From JACPPO01 sp965262505 (GTDB lineage: Bacteria; Acidobacteriota; Vicinamibacteria; Vicinamibacterales; UBA2999): a stretch of DNA of 64,000 nt. The notes under the pieces were generated by a model. The model ran no database searches and was not told the DNA's origin. It was given only the letters and a program-made list of their open reading frames with translations. The stretch is taken from assembly GCA_965262505.1 (NCBI GenBank), contig CBDHFM010000021.1, positions 1 to 64,000 on the forward strand, read 5' to 3'. This document shows positions 57,362 through 64,000 of this stretch, in pieces (position 1 is the stretch's first letter; each line of letters begins with the position of its first letter). The position numbers and the translations under genes were made by a program.

Positions 57362-58543
57362 ATGTTTGACCGTGCCGATCTGCTCTGGCGAGAGGACCCG
57401 CCGCCGGCCGAGACGCCGGCGCGGGGCCATGCCCAGGCGCGCCAGGTCACGACACGACCAGGCGCGCCCGAGGCCGAGCTCGAGGACCGGCCCGCGCGCG
57501 CCGACGGCCGGACATGGACCCAGGGCCGGGAGTGGACCGACCAGGACCGGGCCGGGAGTGGACGATCCACACCGACCGACCCGCCAGGCCACGACTCCCG
57601 CACCGACGAGCCGATCGAGAGAGACGCAGACCGCAAGGCCGAGGCGAACCGCGCGTACTTCCGTGCACGCCGCGCCGCCCGTCAGGAGCGGGCGAAACAG
57701 CCGGCCCGCCGCACCGGCCACCGGCAGGAACACGACACGCGCGATCCCGAACCGTCCCGCCGGCCGATGGCCGATCGGAAACGCGATGCCGTCGCGGACG
57801 TGGCGCTGTATCGCGCCGTCTCCTACACCGACCTGTCCGACACACACTTTGACGGCCACCCCTACGCCACGCGCCGCGCCGTGAATCACATGATCCGCGT
57901 GGGGCTCATCGAAGAACACGCGGTAGAGGGACCGGCGGGCCACACCTTCACGGTGGTGACCGCGACCGAACTCGGCCGGGACGCCGGCCACCGTGCGGCC
58001 CTCGACGCCGGCCACGTCCCCGAACAACAGACGTGGACCGGCTTGGTCAAACCGGCCGAGCTGTCGCACGACACGGCCGTGTACCGCGCCGCGCTGGACG
58101 AGCGGGCACAGCTTGAGGCCGACGGCGGGCGCGTCACCCGCGTCCGCCTGGACGCCGAACTGAAAGCCTCCGTCGCGGCGGCGACCGAGAAGGCCCGCGC
58201 CGACGGCGGGGACCGCGCGGCCCATGAGGCGAAGCTCACGGCCGCGCACGACCTCGGGTTACACGTCGTCAACCATGACCACGTGATGTATCCCGACGCC
58301 CAACTCGACATCGAAGATGCGGACGGCGTGAGCGGGCGCGTGAACGTCGAGATTGTGTCCGACCACTATCACGCCGCCGCCATCGTGGCGAAGGCTGGTG
58401 CCGGCTATGCCATGCACGGCAGCAGCCGCAGCGCCGGCCAGAAGATCGCCCGCGCCCTTGGGCGCGCGGCGGCGCGTGAAACCGATAGCGGCCCTGGCGG
58501 CGGCTCGTCCTCCGGCGGGCGTGATGGATCGGTGGAGCTGTAG
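57362..58543 (+). CDS. Plasmid-transfer-associated protein (replication-relaxation-like winged helix)
   Basis: This 393-residue protein has a charged, disordered N-terminal third rich in Arg, Asp and Pro (1-150). A winged-helix-like region is at about 150-225 (ADVALYRAVSYTDLSDTHFDGHPYATRRAVNHMIRVGLIEEHAVEGPAGHTFTVVTATELG). A C-terminal part with HDTAVYRAALDERAQLEADGGRVTRVRLDAELKAS and HVMYPDAQLDIEDADGVSGRVNVEIVSDHYHAAAIVAKA follows. It ends in a Gly/Ser tail. The pattern fits the Replic_Relax-like proteins that accompany relaxases on mobile elements. It would suit DNA processing or operon control. No relaxase is seen within the window. Confidence 0.6.
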   Translation: MFDRADLLWREDPPPAETPARGHAQARQVTTRPGAPEAELEDRPARADGRTWTQGREWTDQDRAGSGRSTPTDPPGHDSRTDEPIERDADRKAEANRAYFRARRAARQERAKQPARRTGHRQEHDTRDPEPSRRPMADRKRDAVADVALYRAVSYTDLSDTHFDGHPYATRRAVNHMIRVGLIEEHAVEGPAGHTFTVVTATELGRDAGHRAALDAGHVPEQQTWTGLVKPAELSHDTAVYRAALDERAQLEADGGRVTRVRLDAELKASVAAATEKARADGGDRAAHEAKLTAAHDLGLHVVNHDHVMYPDAQLDIEDADGVSGRVNVEIVSDHYHAAAIVAKAGAGYAMHGSSRSAGQKIARALGRAAARETDSGPGGGSSSGGRDGSVEL

Positions 58544-58546
58544 ACG

Positions 58547-58864
58547 ATGCAACCGATCACCGTCACCGTCGGGCTGACCGTGACCGTCCTGGCGCTCACC
58601 GCCTTGCTGTGCGTACCAGAGTTTGCCTATCTCGCGCCCCATCGGCGCGTCCTCGCGGCGCTCTACTGGCCGCCGCTCACCGCGTACGGCTCGCTCGCGC
58701 TCGTGACGTTCATGGTGGTCCTGTACACCAGCGCCCGCGCGGCCGGCTTGGCCGACCTCGGGCGCAAGGTGGATCTCGTGGAACGGTCGATCCGACGCGG
58801 GGCCGGCGATCCGGAGCTGGCCGAGCAGATGCAGCACCAGGACCGGGGGGAGTTTCAGGACTGA
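58547..58864 (+). CDS. Membrane protein of transfer operon
   Basis: This 105-residue protein has two hydrophobic helices (TVGLTVTVLALTALLCVPEFAYLA and YWPPLTAYGSLALVTFMVVLYTSARAAGL) and a charged C-terminal tail (RKVDLVERSIRRGAGDPELAEQMQHQDRGEF). It starts 3 bp after the preceding stop. No family recognised. It may be a transfer-apparatus accessory membrane protein. Confidence 0.6.
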   Translation: MQPITVTVGLTVTVLALTALLCVPEFAYLAPHRRVLAALYWPPLTAYGSLALVTFMVVLYTSARAAGLADLGRKVDLVERSIRRGAGDPELAEQMQHQDRGEFQD

Positions 58865-58940
58865 CAGGGCCGGCGGGTGCCGGGCTCGAGACATGTTCTT
58901 GCGCCCTCGCGCACACGCCTTTTGACACAGGAGCACGCAC

Positions 58941-59252
58941 ATGCACCGCAGACCCGTACTCGTCGCACTGTCCGCACTCGTCGGCGTCCTGCTACTGGAC
59001 GTGGCCCTCCTGGCCCAGGCCCCGCCCGTCGTGCCCGCTGCCGGCGTGAGCCCGTGGCTCAATGCCGTCAACGTCCTGCAACAAGCCTTTACCGGCCCGC
59101 TCGCGCGCGGGCTGTCGCTGATTGCCATTGTCATCGGCGGGCTGATGTTCGCCTTCGGGGAAGGCGGCAGCAAGAAGGCGCTCGCCGGGATCGTCTTCGG
59201 GTTGGGCATGGCGATGGGCGCCGCCAACTTCCTGACGTGGTTGTTTGTGTGA
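58941..59252 (+). CDS. VirB2/TrbC-type conjugal pilin
   Basis: This 103-residue protein has a long signal peptide (LVALSALVGVLLLDVALLAQA) and two hydrophobic segments (NVLQQAFTGPLARGLSLIAIVIGGLMFAFGEGGSKKALAGIVFGLGMAMGAANFLTWLF). This is the standard VirB2/TrbC prepilin layout, including the GP.AR and GG.KK..AGI features. It is upstream of virB3 and virB4 as in other type IV secretion operons. After maturation it would form the pilus. Confidence 0.9.
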   Translation: MHRRPVLVALSALVGVLLLDVALLAQAPPVVPAAGVSPWLNAVNVLQQAFTGPLARGLSLIAIVIGGLMFAFGEGGSKKALAGIVFGLGMAMGAANFLTWLFV

Positions 59253-59337
59253 GCCGCAGTAAGAAGGCGCGCGCGTGGATCATCCTCGGGTTGGGTATGG
59301 CAATGGGCGCCGCCAATGTCCTGACGTGGCGCTTGAC
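59253..59337 (+). repeat. Partial tandem duplication of the pilin 3' end
   Basis: SRSKKARAWIILGLGMAMGAANVLTWRLT, directly after the pilin stop, repeats the pilin's last segment (GSKKALAGIVFGLGMAMGAANFLTWLF). DNA similarity is strong over about 80 bp. The frame continues openly into virB3. It is a decaying duplicate, not a separate gene. Confidence 0.75.
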
Positions 59338-59661
59338 ATGATCGGCGGCGCGCGCGTGTGGCGCGCGTTCCCGGCGCTGTCGGCCCCCCTCACCATGATG
59401 GGGGTCGAACGGCGCTGGTTCCTCTTGTCGGCGACGCTCGGCATGGCGATGTGGAACGCGATCAATTCGACCGTCATCGGCGCCGGCGCGTTCGCTGTCC
59501 TGTACGGCGCGGGCTGGTGGGCCTGGCGCACGGACCCGCACATGCTCAGCCTCTTACGGGAGTCGGTCCGCTTCAAGACCCGGTACGACCCGGCGAAGTG
59601 GACCGACCACCCGTGGTACGTCCTCATCACCGACGCGCGGACACCGCCCCGCTCATCATGA
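59338..59661 (+). CDS. VirB3/TrbD-type conjugal transfer protein
   Basis: Starting at MIGGARVWRAFPALSAPLTMMGVERRWFLLSATLGMAMWNAINSTVIGAGAFAVLYGAGWWAWRTDPHMLSLLRESVRFKTRYDPAKW gives 107 residues. A short N-terminal region is followed by two membrane helices and a C-terminal motif (D..ML..LR.S...K..YDP.K) seen in TrbD/VirB3. It shares ATGA with virB4. It anchors the pilin/ATPase complex in the inner membrane. Confidence 0.85.
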   Translation: MIGGARVWRAFPALSAPLTMMGVERRWFLLSATLGMAMWNAINSTVIGAGAFAVLYGAGWWAWRTDPHMLSLLRESVRFKTRYDPAKWTDHPWYVLITDARTPPRSS

Positions 59662-62090
59662 CCACCACGGACCACGACCTCATCGACCACCACGCGGCCG
59701 GCTCCCTCGCCGAGGAGCTGCCGTACTGGGGCTGGCTCGCCGACGACCGCACGTGTCTCACGCGGCGCGGCGAGCTGCTGACCCTGGCCCGGCTGTCGCC
59801 GACCGTCGTGGACGGGCACACCCCCGCGCAACTCGACAGCGTGCTGCACCGGTGGCAACGGATGTTATCCGGCGTCGATCCCCACGCCCGGATCTATTTC
59901 TATCTGCTCCGCCGGCCCGCCACGTTCCCCCCGGCGGACGGCGAGCTGTCGGCGATCGCCGCCCTCGGGCAGCGGAAGCGGCGCGCGTTCCTCGAAACGC
60001 GCATCCAACAGATCCACACGTACCTGGCGTGGTGTTATGACCCGCACCTGTCGGCGGCGGCCCGTGGCCGCCACCTGCAGCCGTGGTGGAAGGGCTACGT
60101 CCAAACGTGGCTCACGCGGCAGAAGCACCCGAACGAAGCGCTGTACTTCCGCGAGCAGATCGAGGTCGAGGCGGCGCGCTTTCGGCAGATGGTCGATGCC
60201 AGCCGGACGCTCGTCGCGGACCTCACGCCCTTGGACATCCTCACGGCGCACGACGGCTCGCGCGTCCTGGCCGAGCTGGTGAATAAACCCGGCCGGCCCG
60301 CGTGGGAGGGCGCGACCGGCAGCGGCTTGAATTGGCGGCTCGCCTATAGCGAGCTGGAAGCCGAGCGGCGTCACCTCCGCCTCGACGGCGAGCCCGTGAT
60401 TCTGTACTCGCTCCTGTCCCCGCCCGGCCGCGTGACCGCCAACCTGCTGCATGACCTCTACCGCCTGGACAGCGTGATGACCGTCTCCGTCGAATGGCGA
60501 CCGTGGGCGCTCGATGCGGCGCGCCGCAAGATACGCGGCGCACAGCGCCATTACTTTTCCAAGCGGTACTCGCTGATGGCGCACATGCAGGACACCGAAG
60601 GCACGGCGTCGGCGATGGTCGATAGCGCGGCCGAGGTGGAATCCGGCCGCTTGGGCGATGCCCTGGTCGAACTCGAAACCGAAGGCGTGGCCTATGGCGA
60701 CCTCGCGCTCACCATCGCCTTGCACGGCAATCTTGAGCAAACGGAACGGCTGGACGGCGATCTCCTTCGTATCTTTGCGGCGCACGACGCCAAGGCGATC
60801 CGCGAGGGCTACGGCCAGCTCCCCGCGTGGTTTTGCCGACTACCGGCCCAACCCCGCCAGCGGCAAGTCCGATCCGTGTTTGTGTCGGCGGGCGTGGCGG
60901 CGTGCCTGGCGCCGATCTACGGCCCGCCGAGCGGTGAACCGCGCAGCCGGCACCTGGACCGCGCGGCGCTCGCCATTCTCGAAACGCAATGGCACACGCC
61001 GTTTTACTACGACCTGTTTCACGGCGACGTCGGCCACACGCTCGTGCTCGGGGCAACCGGCGCGGGGAAATCGTTCACGCTCAATTTTTTGCTCGTGCAA
61101 GCCCTGCAGTACAACCCGCGCGTCCTCATCCTGGACCTCGGGGGCTCGTATCGCTGGCTCACGCGGTTCCTCGGCGGCGGCTATATGGAGCTGTCGCCCG
61201 ACGACGCGGACGGGCACGGCGGGTTTCGACTCCGACCCTTTGCCTTGCCGGCGTCCGAGCGGACGCTCCAATTTCTCACCGGCTGGATTACGCGGTTGCT
61301 CCGCATCGGCGGCTGGACTGTGACGGGCTCCGACCCGTCCGAAATCCGGGCGCGCATCGAAGACCTGTACCACTTTCCCCCGGCGCGGCGCACCATGACC
61401 GTCCTCGTGCACTCGCTCCCGTCCGCGATGTGGCCGGCGATGGGGCGCTGGTACGGCGAGGGGGCGTGGGGGACGTACTTCGACAACCCGGCGGACGGGG
61501 ACGATCTGGACTTGGCCGACTGGCACGTGATCGACCTTGCGGGCGCCGCCGAGCATGAGGACTTGTGCGAGGCGGCGCTCTTTTACTTGTTGGAACGTCT
61601 CCGGCTCGCCTTGGACCGGCCCGACGAAACCGCGCGGGTGAAACTGATGGTGGTCGATGAAGCCTGGCGCTACCTGCGCGACCCGGCCGTCCTCGCCTAT
61701 CTGGCGGAGGCCGCGAAAACGTGGCGGAAGAAAAACGCCGCGCTCATCATGGCGACCCAAAGCGCCGTGGACGTGACCGGCACGATTGGGGCCGAGGCCT
61801 TGCTCGAATCCATGCCGACGAAATTGTTTCTCGCCAACCCCGAGCTGCCCGCGAAGGCCGCTGAAATCTTCCGACTCAATGACGCGGAAGTCGCGACCAT
61901 CCGGGGGCTTGTCTCCAAGCAAGAGCTGTATCTCCGTCGTCCGAATCAGGCGGCGACGCTCCGCCTCGAAGTCGATCCCGAATCGTACTGGCTGTACACG
62001 TCCTCGGCGCGCGACAGTGCGCGCCGTGCCGCGGCAGTCGAACAGCACGGCCTCGAGGGGGCGCTCGCCCACCTTGCCGGCGTGCGCTGA
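59658..62090 (+). CDS. VirB4/TrbE-type transfer ATPase
   Basis: This protein of 810 residues starts MTTTDHDLIDHHAAGSLAEELPYWGWLADDRTCLTRRGELL, fixed by the four-base overlap with virB3. The N-terminal VirB4 domain (about 30-400) comes first. The ATPase domain has Walker A LVLGATGAGKSFTLNFL (about residue 462-478), Walker B VKLMVVDEAWRYLRDP (about 660) and WRKKNAALIMATQSAVDVTGT. It powers pilus assembly and DNA transport. It is intact and the strongest marker that this is a conjugation operon. A longer upstream frame overlapping virB3 is not used. Confidence 0.95.
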   Translation: MTTTDHDLIDHHAAGSLAEELPYWGWLADDRTCLTRRGELLTLARLSPTVVDGHTPAQLDSVLHRWQRMLSGVDPHARIYFYLLRRPATFPPADGELSAIAALGQRKRRAFLETRIQQIHTYLAWCYDPHLSAAARGRHLQPWWKGYVQTWLTRQKHPNEALYFREQIEVEAARFRQMVDASRTLVADLTPLDILTAHDGSRVLAELVNKPGRPAWEGATGSGLNWRLAYSELEAERRHLRLDGEPVILYSLLSPPGRVTANLLHDLYRLDSVMTVSVEWRPWALDAARRKIRGAQRHYFSKRYSLMAHMQDTEGTASAMVDSAAEVESGRLGDALVELETEGVAYGDLALTIALHGNLEQTERLDGDLLRIFAAHDAKAIREGYGQLPAWFCRLPAQPRQRQVRSVFVSAGVAACLAPIYGPPSGEPRSRHLDRAALAILETQWHTPFYYDLFHGDVGHTLVLGATGAGKSFTLNFLLVQALQYNPRVLILDLGGSYRWLTRFLGGGYMELSPDDADGHGGFRLRPFALPASERTLQFLTGWITRLLRIGGWTVTGSDPSEIRARIEDLYHFPPARRTMTVLVHSLPSAMWPAMGRWYGEGAWGTYFDNPADGDDLDLADWHVIDLAGAAEHEDLCEAALFYLLERLRLALDRPDETARVKLMVVDEAWRYLRDPAVLAYLAEAAKTWRKKNAALIMATQSAVDVTGTIGAEALLESMPTKLFLANPELPAKAAEIFRLNDAEVATIRGLVSKQELYLRRPNQAATLRLEVDPESYWLYTSSARDSARRAAAVEQHGLEGALAHLAGVR

Positions 62091-62106
62091 CAAGGAGAGG
62101 ACCATC

Positions 62107-62964
62107 ATGCCCGTTTCCCGTTGTTGCCTCGCGGCGCTCGTCTCGCTCGCCCTGGCCGCCCCCGTCGCCCGGGCGCAGACCCCGGACGCCCCCGCCGCCA
62201 CGCCCGGCGGCGCGGCCGTCTTACACGTCGAGGACGTGCCCGATCAGATCATTGACGTCAATACCCGCGTCCGTCACACGACGGTGATCCAGCTCCCGAC
62301 CAGCGAGACCATCCTCGATTTCATCGTCGGCGATTCTGAATACTGGCACCTGACGGGCGCGGCGAATCTCGCCTTTCTGAAACCCATCGGAGAAGGCGTC
62401 ACCACCAACGTCGCGCTCGTGTGCGAGAGCGGCCGGATCTATGCGTTTCTGGTCACCGAACGGAACGCGCCCCCGCACCTGATGGTGCGCGTCGGCGCGG
62501 CCGACGACACGTCGGCCGCTGGCCACGTCCCCGCCTTTGTCGCACGCTCGCAGGTGGCCGAGTATCAACGCATGGCCGAGCAGAGCCGCGCGGCCGTGCA
62601 GCTCGCGCAGCAACAGGCCGAGGAAGCCATCACCGCCACGCGCCAACACGCCACCGCCCAGGTCGATCAGTTCCGGCAGACCTACCCGACACAACTCCAG
62701 TTCCCGTACGAGCTGGACGACAAGGCGCTCCGCTGGCCGTTTCTCGTACAGGGCATGTGGCATGACGGCCAGTTTACGTACGTCCGGTCGACCGCCCAGG
62801 AAACGCCCGCGCTCTACGAGAACAAAGAAGGGCAACCCTCACTGATCCCGTACGACCTCCAGGACGACGGCCTGTTTATTGTGCGCCGGCTCGTCGGTCC
62901 TGGCTGGCTCCAGATCGGCCGCGACCGCGCCGGCTGGAAAGTCGACGTCACAGAGTTGGAATAA
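62107..62964 (+). CDS. VirB9/TrbG-type outer-membrane complex protein
   Basis: This 285-residue protein has signal peptide MPVSRCCLAALVSLALAAPVARAQ. The N-terminal beta domain (IIDVNTRVRHTTVIQLPTSETILDFIVGDSEYWHLTGAANLAFLKPIGEGVTTNVALVCESGRIYAFLVTE, about 48-125) matches VirB9/TrbG. A helical insert (about 150-195, QSRAAVQLAQQQAEEAITATRQHATAQVDQFRQTY) follows. The C-terminal domain (WPFLVQGMWHDGQFTYVRSTAQETPALYENKEG..PYDLQDDGLFIVRRLV) is of TraO/CagX type. It comes directly after virB4; virB5, B6 and B8 counterparts are not between them. It forms the outer core with VirB10. Confidence 0.88.
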   Translation: MPVSRCCLAALVSLALAAPVARAQTPDAPAATPGGAAVLHVEDVPDQIIDVNTRVRHTTVIQLPTSETILDFIVGDSEYWHLTGAANLAFLKPIGEGVTTNVALVCESGRIYAFLVTERNAPPHLMVRVGAADDTSAAGHVPAFVARSQVAEYQRMAEQSRAAVQLAQQQAEEAITATRQHATAQVDQFRQTYPTQLQFPYELDDKALRWPFLVQGMWHDGQFTYVRSTAQETPALYENKEGQPSLIPYDLQDDGLFIVRRLVGPGWLQIGRDRAGWKVDVTELE

Positions 62965-62969
62965 CCCGT

Positions 62970-64000
62970 ATGGCGAACTGGACCCGACTCACCGCGCCGG
63001 CCGCGGGCGCGTTTTCAACATCCTGGATCACAAAGATCGGCATCGTCGCGATCGCCGTCTGTGCCGGCGGCGGGCTCTTGTTTCAAAGCTGCTTTTCGAC
63101 GTCGGGCAATCTCAGCGACCTCGGCGACTCAATCCTGACCGATGCGGAGGGCGTGGCGGACGGCCGCGCGACCGTCCAACTCGGCGCGCGCGTGCAAGAC
63201 ATCGAGCAACGGGCCGCGATCGAGGCCGCGGCGGCGGCGCGTCAACAACTGGCCTCACAGGCGCAGCAGCTGGTCGCCGGGCACGTCACACCCGCCTTTA
63301 ATGCCACGACGGGTGAAACACTCCCCGAGGGGACGGCACCCGTCATCGTGCCGTTGACCGACGACGAGGCGCAGCTCCGCGAAGTGCTGCGCCTGGAAGC
63401 CATCGAGCGGCGCACGCGGTCGCTGCGCTCGACTCCCGTGGTGTTCTCGGTCCGCCGGCCCGATCAGATCGTGTCGACGCCGGCCACCGCCCCGCCGGCC
63501 GCACCGGCCGACGTGCCCGCCCAGGCCGACGCGAACGCGCCCGTGTCGGGCGCGCCCCCGACGGCTCCCGTCACGCTGATGGACACCATTCGCGCCTTGC
63601 AAGCCCTGGATGCCCAACAGCCGCCGATCGACGCGGGCGGGCCGCTGGCGGCCGCACTCCAAGTCACGCCCCCGCCCGTGTCGCCGTTAGGCGCCTCGCC
63701 GACCGGCACCGTCCCGCACGGCGATCCCCTGGCGCCCGCCATCGTGCACTCGCCGAACACCCCCCCCGGATGGGAGCGGATCTATGAGGGCTCGTTTGTG
63801 GAGGCGGTGCTCGTCAATCAACTCAATGGGGACTTTCCCGGCCCGGTCCTCGCGTCCGTGGCCGTGCCCGTCTATTCGGCCGATCGGCAGCGCGTGGTGA
63901 TCCCGCGCGGCGCGCGCCTCGTCGGCGCCGCGTCCGCCGTGCTCGGACAGGATCAGGAACGGCTCGCCGTGGGGTTTCACCGGCTCATCTTCCCGGATGG
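62970..64000 (+). CDS. VirB10/TrbI-type protein (runs off window)
   Basis: At least 343 residues, starting MANWTRLTAPAAGAFSTSWITKIGIVAIAVCAGGGLLFQS: short cytoplasmic part, then one membrane helix (about 18-40). A coiled-coil-like region (VQDIEQRAAIEAAAAARQQLASQAQQL) and a Pro/Ala-rich linker follow. The conserved VirB10 C-terminal domain begins IYEGSFVEAVLVNQLNGDFPGPVLASVAVPVYSADRQRVVIPRGARLVGAASAVLGQDQERLAVGFHRLIFPDG and is cut by the window end. It spans both membranes in the secretion channel. Confidence 0.92.
   Translation, partial: MANWTRLTAPAAGAFSTSWITKIGIVAIAVCAGGGLLFQSCFSTSGNLSDLGDSILTDAEGVADGRATVQLGARVQDIEQRAAIEAAAAARQQLASQAQQLVAGHVTPAFNATTGETLPEGTAPVIVPLTDDEAQLREVLRLEAIERRTRSLRSTPVVFSVRRPDQIVSTPATAPPAAPADVPAQADANAPVSGAPPTAPVTLMDTIRALQALDAQQPPIDAGGPLAAALQVTPPPVSPLGASPTGTVPHGDPLAPAIVHSPNTPPGWERIYEGSFVEAVLVNQLNGDFPGPVLASVAVPVYSADRQRVVIPRGARLVGAASAVLGQDQERLAVGFHRLIFPD

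Noticed and set aside
55437..58249. Long minus-strand frames opposite the ArdC and transfer genes
   Set aside because: They are shadows: the plus-strand genes overlap start-to-stop as an operon and have strong motifs.
60840..62201. 453-residue minus-strand frame opposite virB4
   Set aside because: It is a shadow of the VirB4 ATPase gene. It has no family motif and covers the Walker A and B coding region.
1..64000. tRNA, rRNA and CRISPR arrays
   Set aside because: I saw no tRNA-like cloverleaf with a CCA end, no rRNA core sequence and no regular repeat-spacer array on either strand.

Overview
The window looks like the backbone and accessory load of a large, GC-rich, repeatedly rearranged conjugative plasmid or plasmid cointegrate. 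There are no rRNA, tRNA or core housekeeping genes. The host is probably an Acidobacteriota-like bacterium. The TonB receptor with a leading GTVTD..GGILPGVTV carboxypeptidase-regulatory domain, the small CGGD lipoprotein and the secreted LolA-like protein are all typical of that phylum, but this is an inference from protein style and not a proof.

The dominant theme is plasmid replication and partition modules. Three RepA-family initiators are intact (411-1397, 10457-11431, 42824-43819) and at least four are fragments (20735, 33482, 35505, 46067). Three ParA genes are intact and three are broken, and six small ribbon-helix-helix partners accompany them. Four origins (1-199, 11820-12275, 30570-31010, 42460-42720) share one architecture: a GTACGTAC-rich palindromic block, three iterons about 34 bp apart, then a TTTTCCACA-type DnaA box. 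Each origin nevertheless has a completely different iteron sequence. One of them (30570-31010) has lost its RepA.

Region by region: 1-3070 holds origin 1, RepA1, higBA and parA1. At 3144-4327 is an IS1-like element. At 4347-7599 is an AdoMet decarboxylase, a two-unit exosortase and a methyltransferase. At 8345-9465 are IS5 and MITE debris. At 9564-12275 is the complete parA-RHH-repA-ori module 2. At 12415-18120 are two secreted metzincin-type proteins, one with leucine-rich repeats and a VPALP C-terminal sorting tail. At 18144-25755 are IS3 elements, a res site, brnTA, a RepA relic, a lipoprotein and a tyrosine recombinase. At 25917-30101 are a TonB receptor and a secreted protein. At 30570-35770 are origin 3, MITE-broken parA3, toxin-antitoxin genes and IS-broken par module 6. 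At 36423-39155 are PIN and HicAB toxin-antitoxin systems. At 40521-48124 are module 4 with a 4 x 145 bp parA promoter amplification, two more toxin-antitoxin pairs, a resolvase relic and broken module 5. At 48936-51167 is a second VPALP-tailed surface protein. At 52229-54688 are two divergent integrases. At 55495-64000 is an antirestriction and type IV secretion operon running off the window (ArdC, VirB2, B3, B4, B9, B10).

A 102-bp MITE-like repeat with CTAG ends occurs seven times and interrupts or abuts several genes. The most interesting systems are the iteron-swapped multi-origin set, and the double exosortase whose likely substrates are the VPALP-tailed proteins on the same molecule.
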